DNA of 64,000 bases from Pseudofulvibacter geojedonensis (GCF_042675745.1 NZ_JBHTJM010000006.1:310001-374000), one strand, 5' to 3'. Shown: positions 8,458 through 19,561, counted from the first letter of the stretch. Notes: generated by a model from the letters alone, not told the origin. A program made the numbers and translations.

Positions 8458-8847
8458 TTAATTACTTGATTTTAATAGCCGAATTAACTTTGTATACTTT
8501 ATTATAAGTACAGCAACTATAATGCCAATACTATTAGCCAAAACATCTAAGGGGTCACCCGACCTAGCATTAGGGTTAACACTCTGTAATACTTCTACTA
8601 CAACACCAAAAACTAAGGCCCAAATAGCTGCTTTTAACATGTTTTTTACTACAGCAGTTGATTTGCTGTAATTATAAAAAAAAGCAAACCAAACTAGGGT
8701 GAAAATAAAATAGATACCAAAGTGCACTAACTTATCAAATTGTGGCACTTTAATATCTACTTCTTTTTTTATTTTAACCAAGCTTACTAGTAAAACCAAT
8801 AAACTATAAGTTATGGCTAAAAAGAGCCAATATGATTTTTTAAGCAC
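8458..8847 (-). CDS. VanZ family membrane protein
   Basis: A 129-residue protein with four hydrophobic segments and the VanZ-like pattern DKLVHFGIYFIFTLVWF in the second helix and EVLQSVNPNARSGDPLDVLANSIG before the last. The role of chromosomal VanZ-like proteins is unclear outside teicoplanin resistance. Its start overlaps the end of gcvH by eight bases, so they are co-transcribed. The overlap is common bookkeeping and does not imply a shared pathway. Confidence 0.85.
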   Translation of the reverse strand: MLKKSYWLFLAITYSLLVLLVSLVKIKKEVDIKVPQFDKLVHFGIYFIFTLVWFAFFYNYSKSTAVVKNMLKAAIWALVFGVVVEVLQSVNPNARSGDPLDVLANSIGIIVAVLIIKYTKLIRLLKSSN

Positions 8848-9220
8848 CTATAATTTCTTTATAAGCTTCTACAGATAATAAGTCATCTAACTGAGAAGCA
8901 TCTGAAATCTTCACTTTTACCATCCAACCTTCACCGTAAGGGTCTGTATTTACTTTTTCTGGCTCGTCTTCTAAAGACTCATTAAACTCTATTACCTCTC
9001 CAGCTACTGGTAAAAATAAATCTGAAACCGTTTTAACTGCTTCTACTGTACCAAAAACCTCTTCAGCGTCTAAAGTTTCGTCTAGAGTATCTACCTCAAC
9101 ATAAACAATATCACCTAATTCTTTTTGAGCAAAGTCTGTAATACCAACAGTAATTACGTCACCGTCTACCTTAATCCATTCGTGGTCTTTAGTATATTTT
9201 AATTCTTCTGGAAAATTCAT
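8840..9220 (-). CDS. gcvH: Glycine cleavage system H protein
   Basis: A 126-residue lipoyl carrier protein of the glycine cleavage complex, which shuttles the aminomethyl group between the P, T and L proteins in the cytoplasm. The lipoylation site is Lys63 in GTVEAVKTVSDL, and the N-terminal KYTKDHEWIKVDG and C-terminal EGWMVKVKISD are family-typical. The length is normal. P, T and L genes are not in the window. A canonical promoter lies just upstream. Confidence 0.97.
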   Translation of the reverse strand: MNFPEELKYTKDHEWIKVDGDVITVGITDFAQKELGDIVYVEVDTLDETLDAEEVFGTVEAVKTVSDLFLPVAGEVIEFNESLEDEPEKVNTDPYGEGWMVKVKISDASQLDDLLSVEAYKEIIGA

Positions 9221-9251
9221 TTTATTTATAATTTGATTCTTTAATATTTGG

Positions 9252-9282
9252 CAAATGTAATTTTTCGTTTTTATTTATCCAA
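9252..9282 (-). promoter_or_regulatory. Bacteroidota-type promoter of gcvH
   Basis: On the minus strand TTG (9280-9282), a 20-base spacer, then TACATTTG (9252-9259): both elements of the TTTG/TAnnTTTG consensus with normal spacing. It lies 32 bases upstream of the gcvH start. Confidence 0.75.
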
Positions 9283-9307
9283 CAGTCATTATATTTTTTA
9301 ACGATAC

Positions 9308-12300
9308 TTAATTACCAAAATTATACCTTAGGGTAAACCCTCCTCGCATAGTAGTTTGAGGAAAAGAAGTTGAAATAACCGCATCTGAGAAGGTATAATC
9401 AAAATAAAACAAGGTTGTGAAATTTTTAGTTAAAGCATAATCTGCAGTTAATTTACCGCTAAATAATTTCTGACCAGCTGTAACTTGATTGTTTTCTAAA
9501 TCTAAATAACGAATAATTGTTTTATTATTTCTTAAAGACAAATCTGTCTTAATATTTAGATCCCCCTTTAAAGTAGTTGCTTTTCCTCCAAACTTGGTTT
9601 TAAAACGCAAGTCTTTTATTCTATACCCTAACTGAACTATATATTCTTTACCCTGAATTTCGGTCATTAAATTATTATCAAAACTCAATGATAAGGCCCT
9701 GTCTTTTCTATATTCTAAACCTACTCTTATTGAGTTTTTCATTTCTAAATCTACCTTTATTAAAGGACTAAACTGTTCTGTTAAGTTAATATTTGAAAAT
9801 ATAGTTTCACTCTTAAAATTACCTGCCTGATCTATATTATCTCCAGGGTTTGCTTGTAAATCTAAATTAGTTCTAAATTGATTTATGGTATAATCTGCCT
9901 TATAACCATGAGATAAAGAAAAACGTTTGAATTTTTTCTTAAACCACTTATACTGCATTAAACCTGTATACTTTAAAGTCCAATTTGGTATTGGTATATT
10001 TCTAAAGGCTCCCAACTTAGTTTTTCCTGCATCTTGACCTGAATAAGCTGCTAAAAAAGCTGGTAATAATACTTGCTGACTTGTTTTTCCATAGCCATTA
10101 GGAAAGCCATTTACCGCATCGTTATTTTCAAAGTTAGCTGGATCGGTAATATCTATTCCATCTCGTTGAGCTAAACGCAATGCAACCTCTCTTCTATTAG
10201 CTTTAAATTGATCAAATGCAGCTGATTGATTTTCATCACTCTTACTAAAAGCCGTTTTAATTAACATGGTAGATATACTAAAGTTACCAAAAGTATTAGG
10301 TGTTAAGGCTTCATATGTTCCTCCTAAACCGGTTAGCGGATCTGCACCCACTACCCTAAAATTCTCTGAATAATTATGCTGATAGTTTCTATTAGCAATT
10401 AAATCAATTTTTAAATTTTTAACTGGCTCAAGATTTGCCGATATATTTAATGTTCTTAATTTACTTCTGGTGTATTGTTCGTTAAAATCTTGATATAATG
10501 TTAACCAACCTTTTCTAGCTGCCTCAAAACGCAAGTTTTCAGCCTCAGCTCCAAACACATAACCTAAAGATGGTTTTAAGGTTCCCATAAAACCTATTCC
10601 TTGCAAATACCCCGGTATATAACTTCCGTTGTTTTCTGTGTATGCTACTTGAATTTTTTTAACAGAAGATAAAACATCTACACCTGCATTGAATATTTTA
10701 TTAGCAATAGTAGCTTTAGGCTTGGTTTTACTTTTTTCTTTTATAGCAGTTAGTTGTTCTTCTAACTTTTTAACTTTTACCTCTCTCTTTATTTCTTGAT
10801 CGGCAGTTAATGAATCTTTTCCTTTTAAGAATTCCAAACGCTTTGTTTTTCTGTCTTTTTTAGGACGAAGCTTTTGAGCGTATGTCTTTTTAAAATTCTT
10901 TTTTGTAAGCCCAACATATTTATAAAATTTCTTCATATCTAATGAAGCATTTAAACTATGGGTTTGAGCATTTTGAATAGAGTTACCAATTCGTGGAACA
11001 CCAGGTATACTTCCGTTATTCTGACTATCGGGTCCTTTTTGCCATTGAAAATCACCTGTGTAAGTATAGTTTGACTTAACAAAGCTAAACATTGGTAATT
11101 TATCTAATGGCAATTCATAATTTAATTGTAATTGCTGCGCATGTCTATTAGGGTCTCCTATATCAAAGAAACCATCCCAAACTGTCTTGGTTTGATCAAT
11201 TACAGGTAATGCTGCTAAAGGATTATCTACATAATTTCTAACAATATTGTTTCTTGTTGCAGAAAAATTAAATTGTAGTTTTTTAGTTAGATTATGCGAT
11301 ATGTTATATTGCCAATCAAATGTATAGTTACGTTTATACAAATCTGGTAACGGAATCCCTCCACTGACATCATCAACATTTCTAAAACGTTGTTTATTGT
11401 ACAACCTATTAAAATTAGTACTCAAGGAAATATTTGATGGCAGTAAATTGAAATTAATATCTTTTAAGATTTTAAAATATTTACTTTTATCAAACATTTT
11501 AATCTTCTTAAGTGGCTCAATAGGTTTTTGCTCAAAACCATAACCATAAGTCAAACCTGCTCGCACTTGTTGCTCTAAAAAGTTTTCGACCTCATAATCT
11601 CTATGATTTACTTGATTATACGAGTACGATACAGTAACATTTTCAATATCATAGAACCTTGGCTTAGCTTCACCCGTTCTTTCTTTTCTTACCCCTATAA
11701 AATTGATACTTTTTCTTTTGGTATAATTTTCTGCTCTATTTCTGTAAAACTCCTCATTGTCTGGATCTTGATCTATAATAGTTTCTAATTCAATATCCTG
11801 ATACAATGGATCGAATTTAGGAGTTATAATCTCTTCTCCTACTGCATAATTAAACGGTATTTGGAGCCCCCATTTTTTAGGTAAGAGTTGCCCAACATTT
11901 ACATTGGTTACAACATCGTATTGTTTTACATCGTCCCTACTACGTTCATTAGGCCCTTGTTCTAGAGTTCCAAAACCAACTGTGCTTCTTTTTCCTGTAG
12001 CCGAAATATTTGCAAAATCAGCTAAATTAACATCGGCACTTGCTAAAGCTGCCCAACCGCCTTTATTATCCATATCAGACAAGCGCAATTCGTTAAACCA
12101 AACTTCTGCACTTTTATCTGTAGTACTATTGTTTCTAACCCCTAACATTAAAGATCTTATGTTCCCTAAACTAGGATTACCTTTTACTGCAACTCTATAA
12201 GCCACTACCGCAGGATCTATATCTGTTGTAGGCTCTCCTGTTGAAGGATCTACCGCTGTATCTGTAATTTCACCATTTGGAGAAACATCAAAATAGGTTA

Positions 12301-15300
12301 AGTCTGTAATTATACCAGAGGTAGTAATCTTACTAGCTTTTACCCTTGTTAATACATCTAATGGAATCTCTAAATTATTTTGCGATGGCAACCATAAACT
12401 TTCAGCAGTTGAAGCATTAAAGTCTGAAACAGCAAGAGGCTTCTCTATTTCATAGTAATTACTATTTAAGTCGTTACCCATTCTAACAATAGCAGAAACA
12501 TCATTATCTGCTAAAGGAGTATTTACATCGTAAGGAGCCGCATGTAGAAACATTCGCAACTTCTTAAACTGTAACATATCTATTTGAATATTTTTAAATA
12601 CTGCTCTTGCATCATTTTCTTCTAAATCTTTTACCCTAACAGATAAAGACTGCTCATTCTGTCTTAATATACTATTATTGTTAAATAGTTCTTCTACAGT
12701 TACTCCTGGAGGTAATACATAGTTAGCATTTTCTTGATAATTAACTGCTCCACTTTCAAATTCTGTAACGTCTAAATTATTATCTGGCTCTAAATCTAAT
12801 GTTTGAGAATAAATCCTCCAGTCTCCTCTTATCAATTCTAAAGTTCCAAAACGCAAAACTACATCTTCGTCAAACTCACTTAAAAACAGACGCATAAAAC
12901 GCACCGATCTAAAATCACTAATACCACCAATTGCTTTGATACCATCTGAATCATCATTAGGATTAGGATCTCTTAACGGTACTCTAAATTGTAACCATCG
13001 AACATTTTTAAAAGACCCGTTTGGCATGTCTCTTCGAGAAAATTTTATGTCTCTTAAAAATGGATTAGAGGCATCTAATTGCATGTTAGAATCGAAATCA
13101 ATTTCATATTGATAATAACTATCAATTGTATTCATAGTATTATCTCGATTGATGTCTTCTACATCTGGCTGAGTAGTAGACCCTCTGTTTGTATCTGTAA
13201 CATCAACTGGTGAATTACCTTGAGTTCCGTTATAATTTAAATAACGTTCTAAAATTGTTCCATTAGCATTTAAATAATAATTATAATTATCTCCTGCTGG
13301 ATCTTCTGGGTTTTCTGCCGCTCCTACATTATAGATAGATGCTTCATTAGCATCATTTAACCCATCTAAGCCTAAATCTTGATTGGTTCTTTCTGCTCCA
13401 TCTGTATCAAAAGCATAAATTAAAGCCTGATTAACTGGCACATTACCCCATGTAGTTCCAGTTACAACAGAAGGCTCTATTGCCCCATTGGCTGGCAAAC
13501 CATTTTCATATAATTTCCTTCCATCTTTTAATACATCTTCAGAAACACTACCTAAGTTAATGGTTATTTTACCACCATTACTAGGTATTACCGGATCTGC
13601 ATTGGCCGAGTCATAATATGGATCTTGTATCCAAAACTCCATATATTCCACATTAGCCTGTTCAAAATCAGTAGTCGTTAATTGCCTAGTAATTCCTGCC
13701 CAGTTTCTTTGAGGATTCATCTGAACATCTGCTTGAGACCTGTTATTATATGGTCCTTTTGTATCAGGATAATAAGCCAAGTCTAATGTATTTAAAACAG
13801 TTGTTTGTCCTACAGCAATATCTTGATCTATAACTTCATCTATAAAAACTCTACTAGTTGCTAAAGATGATATATCATTATCTGAAATACCTGATGGTCT
13901 TTGGTTACTGTAAAATATAGGATCAATGTTATACCAAGCCATCTTTGCTCTTCTAAAACCAGCTGCCAAATTATCTTGCGGAACTTCTTCGTCTGCTACA
14001 TCTCCTAATGAATACCCTCTTGGAGTACTTGATAAAAACCAGGCTAAAGGTGATTTAACATCTATAGAGGTTTGAGAAGCTTCAAAATCATCAACATAAG
14101 TAGTAGCCTCGCCATTTAAATTAGTTCTTTTAGGCGATCCTGGTAACAAATATGCAAATTCTCCTCTAACCGATAGATTTGAAGGCACATCTGTATCTAC
14201 ATTAGGTAATTTATTAACTAACCTCGTTAAAAAAGGTAACTCCGTAGAATAATTACCATTAAACCCAACAATTGTATTATTTATTGGCTCGTAACCGTAA
14301 GTAGCCTTTTGAGTTAACGGTCTTTCACTTAAGTTTAAAATAGTACCTCCTACCAAGAAGTTCTCGTTAAATTTATGCTCAACATTCACCCCCATAAAAC
14401 GTCTGTTCTGTTGACCAAAAACTGCATTGTTTTCTACAGAAACATCTATAGGTATATTAGATGCCGTAAGTGCTTCATCTAGAATTTGTACTCTTCCTAA
14501 AGAATAATCTACCGTGTAATCAACTCCTTCGACTAATTGTCTTCCTCCAGCGGTAACCGTAACAGATCCTCTAGGAACATTAAACGCACCTAAAGGTATT
14601 CCATTTCCTCCAGTAGATTTATAACGTCCTTTTAACTGAAACTTATTTTTATTTGCTTCTTCCATTGCAACCGTTTTGGTAGAAGCATATAATGACCTAT
14701 AAACATATTTAGCTTGATTGGCATTAAACGCTGCTGGGTTCGTTTCATCGCCGTTGTAGTCTTCAGATATATTCGTTCGAAGCTCTTCAAATAAATACTC
14801 TCCAAATGGCTCTACTTGAGGAAAAATAACACTACCCGTTTGTGTATTAACGGTTACCCCTGGAACAAAATCGAAAAAACCATCTCCACCAGTTTCAGGA
14901 TCATTATTTGCATTTAACTTATCTAAATCAAAAACTTGCAGTAAGGTTGTTTCTGCAACACCTACAGGCAAAGCAACCCCATCTGTATCAGTAATGTAAT
15001 TTATTGGTGATGGATCTGTATATAAAACATCTAACTTAAACCCGTCTTGACTTAATTGATAAGCTCCTAACGGATACACATTTTTCATCATTAAATCCCA
15101 TATAGGCTCGTCTACACTAGTAATGTTACTCTTTAACATTTTTAGCACCAAGTTTTGATTGGTTACTGCTCCTGAGTTATCATCAACCTCTGTTGCATCT
15201 ACTCCATCTGTAGCAAATTCTCCAACCTGATACACTTGACCATTAACTGTGTATTGATAAGCAACCGCCAACACTTCATCATTATTCAATTTCTGATTTA

Positions 15301-16615
15301 GTGATATGTATCCTAATTGAGTATTTAAGTTATATTCTTGATTTTGGTTTAATTTTCTTGCATTTTCTAATTTAGCATAGTCTATTCCTTCACTAAACAC
15401 TGGCGCTAAAGTTCCAAAACCGGCATCTACATTTGCTATATCTCTTATAGAACTCGTTAGAGTAGACCCCGCACCTATTGTTTCTGGATTTAAACCATTG
15501 TTACTATTATCTGGAAAAGCATTTGCAGAAGCAAACACAGGAACAGATGGTTCTCCTAAAACTCCTGACTCTCCAATATCTTGAACCGCAACTATATTTC
15601 TAACATTATTAGTTGTATTATTTCTATTAGTTACCCAAACCTCTATTCGAGTAATTTGAACATTAGAATTAATAAATGGATAATTAACCAATGCATTGTC
15701 GTAATTATTCCTAAAATATTGCCCTAAAAAAAAGTGACGATTTTCATCATAATCTAAAGCAAACAATTCAAATTCTTCTAAAGTTCCTCCTCCTTGAGCT
15801 GTTACCGTTTTTCTTTGTGATTTTTGTTCAGAAAAAACAGCTGTCACATTGGTTTTACCAAATTGCAATTCTGTCTTTACCCCAAATAAACTTTGTGCTC
15901 CCGTTATTAATGCACTATTTAATGGCATATTAACATTACCTACTTCTATTTTTCTGATAATATCATCTTCTGTAGGTGTATATTCTAATTTGATTTGATT
16001 CTGAAAATCAAAAACCGACTCTGTATCGTAATTTGCTGTTACCTGAAGACGTTTACCTACTTTACCTAGTAAACTTAAGCTAATTCGTTGATCAAAATCA
16101 AAAGTAAAGTTTCTTCTGTTTCGAGGAGAAAGTGATGGATTATCTTGTTTGTTATACAAAAAACCTATATCCATTTCTACCGAACCTTGAGGTATTACTT
16201 CAATAGTATCTCCTCCAAAAATGGTTTCAAAAAAGCTAGAGTTTACATAAAAAGCTGGCAATAAATTTTTTTGTGCTTCTTCACTTCCTTCTTTCTTTCC
16301 TTCTATAGCATCTAATTTTTCTTTGTAGTATGCCTGCATGCTTTCTTTTAGCACCAACTCTTCATATTCTGCTGGAGTTAAAATAAGTGGATAATCAATA
16401 TTAAAATTTCCTATTGTTTCTGTGTATATATAACGTTCTGTTAAAGGATCATAAGTATATTTAGAACTAATACTAGCTGGATTTGGAACATTTAATTGCC
16501 CTAAATTAAATCCTTCTTTAGGTTGAATTGAATCTTGCACCACTGGGTTTTGTGCAAAAACTTTAGCACTAAATATAGTTACAAAGAAAAATGCTACTAG
16601 AGCTATTTTGCTCAT
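9308..16615 (-). CDS. sprA: SprA, outer-membrane translocon of the type IX secretion system
   Basis: A giant protein of about 2435 residues, in the size range of Flavobacterium SprA. I prefer the ATG at 16615, which begins a signal peptide MSKIALVAFFFVTIFSAKVFAQ-like (quoted region residues 1-22), rather than a GTG at 16642 that overlaps ruvA. SprA is the giant single-chain beta-barrel through which T9SS cargo, including gliding adhesins, crosses the outer membrane. Recognisable stretches include GDTIEVIPQGSVEMDIGF, GARVLNLSERPL-like plug regions and a C-terminus rich in alternating aromatic strands ending RGGFTLRYNFGN. Other gld/spr genes are outside the window. It sits directly after ruvA on the same strand, and the two are probably co-transcribed. 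Confidence 0.95.
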   Translation of the reverse strand: MSKIALVAFFFVTIFSAKVFAQNPVVQDSIQPKEGFNLGQLNVPNPASISSKYTYDPLTERYIYTETIGNFNIDYPLILTPAEYEELVLKESMQAYYKEKLDAIEGKKEGSEEAQKNLLPAFYVNSSFFETIFGGDTIEVIPQGSVEMDIGFLYNKQDNPSLSPRNRRNFTFDFDQRISLSLLGKVGKRLQVTANYDTESVFDFQNQIKLEYTPTEDDIIRKIEVGNVNMPLNSALITGAQSLFGVKTELQFGKTNVTAVFSEQKSQRKTVTAQGGGTLEEFELFALDYDENRHFFLGQYFRNNYDNALVNYPFINSNVQITRIEVWVTNRNNTTNNVRNIVAVQDIGESGVLGEPSVPVFASANAFPDNSNNGLNPETIGAGSTLTSSIRDIANVDAGFGTLAPVFSEGIDYAKLENARKLNQNQEYNLNTQLGYISLNQKLNNDEVLAVAYQYTVNGQVYQVGEFATDGVDATEVDDNSGAVTNQNLVLKMLKSNITSVDEPIWDLMMKNVYPLGAYQLSQDGFKLDVLYTDPSPINYITDTDGVALPVGVAETTLLQVFDLDKLNANNDPETGGDGFFDFVPGVTVNTQTGSVIFPQVEPFGEYLFEELRTNISEDYNGDETNPAAFNANQAKYVYRSLYASTKTVAMEEANKNKFQLKGRYKSTGGNGIPLGAFNVPRGSVTVTAGGRQLVEGVDYTVDYSLGRVQILDEALTASNIPIDVSVENNAVFGQQNRRFMGVNVEHKFNENFLVGGTILNLSERPLTQKATYGYEPINNTIVGFNGNYSTELPFLTRLVNKLPNVDTDVPSNLSVRGEFAYLLPGSPKRTNLNGEATTYVDDFEASQTSIDVKSPLAWFLSSTPRGYSLGDVADEEVPQDNLAAGFRRAKMAWYNIDPIFYSNQRPSGISDNDISSLATSRVFIDEVIDQDIAVGQTTVLNTLDLAYYPDTKGPYNNRSQADVQMNPQRNWAGITRQLTTTDFEQANVEYMEFWIQDPYYDSANADPVIPSNGGKITINLGSVSEDVLKDGRKLYENGLPANGAIEPSVVTGTTWGNVPVNQALIYAFDTDGAERTNQDLGLDGLNDANEASIYNVGAAENPEDPAGDNYNYYLNANGTILERYLNYNGTQGNSPVDVTDTNRGSTTQPDVEDINRDNTMNTIDSYYQYEIDFDSNMQLDASNPFLRDIKFSRRDMPNGSFKNVRWLQFRVPLRDPNPNDDSDGIKAIGGISDFRSVRFMRLFLSEFDEDVVLRFGTLELIRGDWRIYSQTLDLEPDNNLDVTEFESGAVNYQENANYVLPPGVTVEELFNNNSILRQNEQSLSVRVKDLEENDARAVFKNIQIDMLQFKKLRMFLHAAPYDVNTPLADNDVSAIVRMGNDLNSNYYEIEKPLAVSDFNASTAESLWLPSQNNLEIPLDVLTRVKASKITTSGIITDLTYFDVSPNGEITDTAVDPSTGEPTTDIDPAVVAYRVAVKGNPSLGNIRSLMLGVRNNSTTDKSAEVWFNELRLSDMDNKGGWAALASADVNLADFANISATGKRSTVGFGTLEQGPNERSRDDVKQYDVVTNVNVGQLLPKKWGLQIPFNYAVGEEIITPKFDPLYQDIELETIIDQDPDNEEFYRNRAENYTKRKSINFIGVRKERTGEAKPRFYDIENVTVSYSYNQVNHRDYEVENFLEQQVRAGLTYGYGFEQKPIEPLKKIKMFDKSKYFKILKDINFNLLPSNISLSTNFNRLYNKQRFRNVDDVSGGIPLPDLYKRNYTFDWQYNISHNLTKKLQFNFSATRNNIVRNYVDNPLAALPVIDQTKTVWDGFFDIGDPNRHAQQLQLNYELPLDKLPMFSFVKSNYTYTGDFQWQKGPDSQNNGSIPGVPRIGNSIQNAQTHSLNASLDMKKFYKYVGLTKKNFKKTYAQKLRPKKDRKTKRLEFLKGKDSLTADQEIKREVKVKKLEEQLTAIKEKSKTKPKATIANKIFNAGVDVLSSVKKIQVAYTENNGSYIPGYLQGIGFMGTLKPSLGYVFGAEAENLRFEAARKGWLTLYQDFNEQYTRSKLRTLNISANLEPVKNLKIDLIANRNYQHNYSENFRVVGADPLTGLGGTYEALTPNTFGNFSISTMLIKTAFSKSDENQSAAFDQFKANRREVALRLAQRDGIDITDPANFENNDAVNGFPNGYGKTSQQVLLPAFLAAYSGQDAGKTKLGAFRNIPIPNWTLKYTGLMQYKWFKKKFKRFSLSHGYKADYTINQFRTNLDLQANPGDNIDQAGNFKSETIFSNINLTEQFSPLIKVDLEMKNSIRVGLEYRKDRALSLSFDNNLMTEIQGKEYIVQLGYRIKDLRFKTKFGGKATTLKGDLNIKTDLSLRNNKTIIRYLDLENNQVTAGQKLFSGKLTADYALTKNFTTLFYFDYTFSDAVISTSFPQTTMRGGFTLRYNFGN

Positions 16616-16638
16616 ACTGGGCTTTATTTTAATGATAA

Positions 16639-17223
16639 TCACAGACTTTTTAATGCTTGTTTAATAATGGTTTCAACAGTTGCATTTGGGGTTTCTTTTA
16701 ATACATTATTACAAGCCTTTTCAGCTTGTTTTCTATTGTATCCTAAGACTTCTAAAGCAGATAACGCTTCTTCTTTGTTTGTATTGCCCAAATTAACAGC
16801 TACTTCATCAATATCAAATAATTTTAACACTTTATCTTTTAAATCTAATATGACACGTTGAGCAGTTTTTGCCCCAATCCCTTTTACTGATTGGATGACT
16901 GCTACATCTGCAGTTGCAATTGCTTGTAAAACTTGTTTTGGCGTTAATGAAGACAAAACCATCCTTGCTGTACTAGACCCTACTCCAGATACAGATAAAA
17001 GAAGTTTAAAAATTTCTCTTTCAGATTTTTCTATAAACCCCCATAAAGTATGAGCGTCTTCTTTAACTTGAAGAAACGTGAATAATTGAATCGCTTCACC
17101 TTTAGGCAGTAAAGAAAACGTATGTAGCGATATATTTACTTCATACCCTACTCCGTTACAGTCTATTATAACATTGGTTGGATTCTTCTCTATTAATTTC
17201 CCTCTAAGCTGTGCAATCATCAA
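16639..17223 (-). CDS. ruvA: Holliday junction branch migration protein RuvA
   Basis: A 194-residue RuvA: N-terminal OB-fold starting MIAQLRGKL, helix-hairpin-helix repeats around LLLSVSGVGSSTARMVLS and IQSVKGIGAKTAQRVILDLKDK, and a C-terminal domain (EALSALEVLGYNRKQAEKA) that contacts RuvB. It binds four-way junctions as a tetramer and directs the RuvB motor. It can start at either of two adjacent ATG codons (17223 or 17220). ruvB lies about 5 kb away on the same strand, not adjacent. Confidence 0.97.
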   Translation of the reverse strand: MMIAQLRGKLIEKNPTNVIIDCNGVGYEVNISLHTFSLLPKGEAIQLFTFLQVKEDAHTLWGFIEKSEREIFKLLLSVSGVGSSTARMVLSSLTPKQVLQAIATADVAVIQSVKGIGAKTAQRVILDLKDKVLKLFDIDEVAVNLGNTNKEEALSALEVLGYNRKQAEKACNNVLKETPNATVETIIKQALKSL

Positions 17224-17269
17224 ATTTGATTCAAATAATTACCAAAAATACACTTTTTTTTGGGATAGC

Positions 17270-19561
17270 CTACAGCATTTCTGACAGCTCTTTCCTTTCT
17301 TTTTGCTGAGCATCTACAACTGCAACTGCAGCCATATTTACCATTTCTTCTACTTTTGCTCCTAACTGTAAAATATGTACCGGTTTATTCATCCCCATTA
17401 AAATTGGCCCGATAGAATCTGACTTATTTAGCTCCTTTAGCATTTTGTAGGTAATATTAGAAGTATCTAGATTAGGGAAAATCATGGTGTTTACTTTCTT
17501 TCCTGCTAATTTAGAAAAAGGAAATTTTTCTTTTAACATTTCTGAATTCAATGCAAAATCTGTTTGCACCTCTCCGTCTACAATTAAATCTGGATAGTAT
17601 TTATGTAAAAAAGACACTGCCTTAGAAACTTTTTGAGCACTTTGATGTTTAGACGAACCAAAATTAGAATAAGACATCATGGCAATTACTGGTTCCATTC
17701 CAAAAAGTTTAACAGTTCTAGCTGTCATCTTAGCAATAATAGCTAATTCTCTTTCTGACGGATTGATATTAATAGAGGTATCTGATAAAAACATTGGACC
17801 TCTTTCTGTCATCATTAAATTAGTAGCTGCAATTCTAGAAACTCCTTTTGCCATACCAATGAGTTCTAACATAGGTTTTACTACCGTTGGATAACTTCTA
17901 GAATAACCCGTAATTAACGCATCTGCATCTTTTTCGTTCACCATCATTGCAGCAAAGTAATTTCGCTCTCGCATCCATTTTTGCGCTTCTAAATAGGTTA
18001 TTCCTTTTCGTTTAGATTTTTCCCAATACTTTTTGGCATAACGCTCTCTTCTACCTTTCTCTTCATCTGTTTTAGGATCAATAATGGTTACTTCTTCATC
18101 AAAACCAATTTCTTCTTTTAACTCTAAAATAACTTCTTTATCTCCCAATAAAACAGGCTCTCCAATTCCTTCATCGTACACAATTTGAGCTGCCTTTAAC
18201 ACATCTAAATGATCTGCTTCTGCAAAAACAATTCTCTTAGGATTAGACTTTGCTCTTCTGTGAATTAAACGAACTAATTTATTATCGGACCCTAAACGCT
18301 GCAACAGCTCTTCTTTATACCTGTCCCAGTCTTCTATTGGTTCTAATGCCACACCAGAATCCATTGCCGCCTTAGCTATAGCAGGTGGAACTTCTGATAT
18401 TAACCTAGGATCGAAAGGCTTAGGTATTATATAGTCTTTACCAAATAATAGTTTTGTTTCACCATAAGCAATATTTACTTGTTCAGGAACAGGTGTTTTA
18501 GCCAATTCTGCTAAAGCATATACTGCAGCCAACTTCATTTCTTCATTAATTTTTGTAGCACGCACGTCTAATGCTCCTCTAAAAATAAACGGAAAACCTA
18601 ATACATTGTTTACTTGGTTTGGATGATCTGACCTTCCGGTAGCCATAATAATATCATCTCTAGTATCTTTTGCTAGATTATAACCTATTTCTGGAGTTGG
18701 ATTGGCCATTGCAAAAACAATAGGGTCGTTCGCCATGCTTAATAACATTTCTGGCTTTAACACATTTCCTACCGACAAACCTAAAAACACATCTGCTTTT
18801 TGCATAGCATCTGCTAAACCTACTCCTTCTTTTCCGTTAGCAAACTTAAACTGTTCTGGTGATAGATTTGTTCTATTCTTATGTAACACTCCATCTACAT
18901 CAAACATTATAATATTCTCTACCTTAGCTCCTAAACTTACATATAAGTTCGCACAAGATATAGCCGCAGAACCTGCTCCAGAAACTACTATCTTTACCTC
19001 GCCAATTTTTTTATTTGCTAATTCTAATGCATTTAATAATGCTGCTGAAGATATGATAGCTGTACCATGCTGATCATCGTGCATTACTGGTATATCTAAC
19101 TCTTCTTTCAACCTTCTTTCTATCTCAAAAGCTTCTGGCGCTTTTATATCCTCTAAATTAATTCCTCCGAATGTAGGAGCAATATTCTTAACAGTTTCTA
19201 CAAAAGCACCTACATCTTTAGCATCTACCTCTATATCAAAAACATCTATATCTGCAAAAATTTTAAACAGTAAGCCTTTTCCTTCCATTACTGGTTTTGA
19301 AGCTTCTGGACCAATATCTCCCAACCCTAAAACTGCTGTACCGTTTGATATTACCGCTACTAAGTTACCCTTAGTAGTATAGCGATAAACTTTACTGGGA
19401 TCTTTAGCAATTTCTAAACAAGGCTCTGCAACTCCTGGCGAATAAGCTAACGATAAATCTCTTTGTGTTGCGTATTTTTTGGTTGGTACAACTTTTATTT
19501 TCCCTGGAGATGGCTTTGCATGATAAATTAGTGCCTCATGCCTTGTTCTAGATTTACTCAT
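17270..19561 (-). CDS. maeB: NADP-dependent malic enzyme, MaeB type (malic enzyme-phosphotransacetylase fusion)
   Basis: A 763-residue two-domain enzyme. Residues about 1-430 are the malic enzyme part (SLAYSPGVAEPC, catalytic region DDQHGTAI, NAD(P)-fold VVSGAGSAAIS, MANPTPEI); residues about 430-763 resemble phosphotransacetylase (RIVFAEADHLDVLKAA, LMGMNKPVHIL). It decarboxylates malate to pyruvate, producing NADPH; in this family the C-terminal domain is thought to be regulatory. The gene lies 46 bases upstream of ruvA on the same strand. Confidence 0.95.
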   Translation of the reverse strand: MSKSRTRHEALIYHAKPSPGKIKVVPTKKYATQRDLSLAYSPGVAEPCLEIAKDPSKVYRYTTKGNLVAVISNGTAVLGLGDIGPEASKPVMEGKGLLFKIFADIDVFDIEVDAKDVGAFVETVKNIAPTFGGINLEDIKAPEAFEIERRLKEELDIPVMHDDQHGTAIISSAALLNALELANKKIGEVKIVVSGAGSAAISCANLYVSLGAKVENIIMFDVDGVLHKNRTNLSPEQFKFANGKEGVGLADAMQKADVFLGLSVGNVLKPEMLLSMANDPIVFAMANPTPEIGYNLAKDTRDDIIMATGRSDHPNQVNNVLGFPFIFRGALDVRATKINEEMKLAAVYALAELAKTPVPEQVNIAYGETKLLFGKDYIIPKPFDPRLISEVPPAIAKAAMDSGVALEPIEDWDRYKEELLQRLGSDNKLVRLIHRRAKSNPKRIVFAEADHLDVLKAAQIVYDEGIGEPVLLGDKEVILELKEEIGFDEEVTIIDPKTDEEKGRRERYAKKYWEKSKRKGITYLEAQKWMRERNYFAAMMVNEKDADALITGYSRSYPTVVKPMLELIGMAKGVSRIAATNLMMTERGPMFLSDTSININPSERELAIIAKMTARTVKLFGMEPVIAMMSYSNFGSSKHQSAQKVSKAVSFLHKYYPDLIVDGEVQTDFALNSEMLKEKFPFSKLAGKKVNTMIFPNLDTSNITYKMLKELNKSDSIGPILMGMNKPVHILQLGAKVEEMVNMAAVAVVDAQQKERKELSEML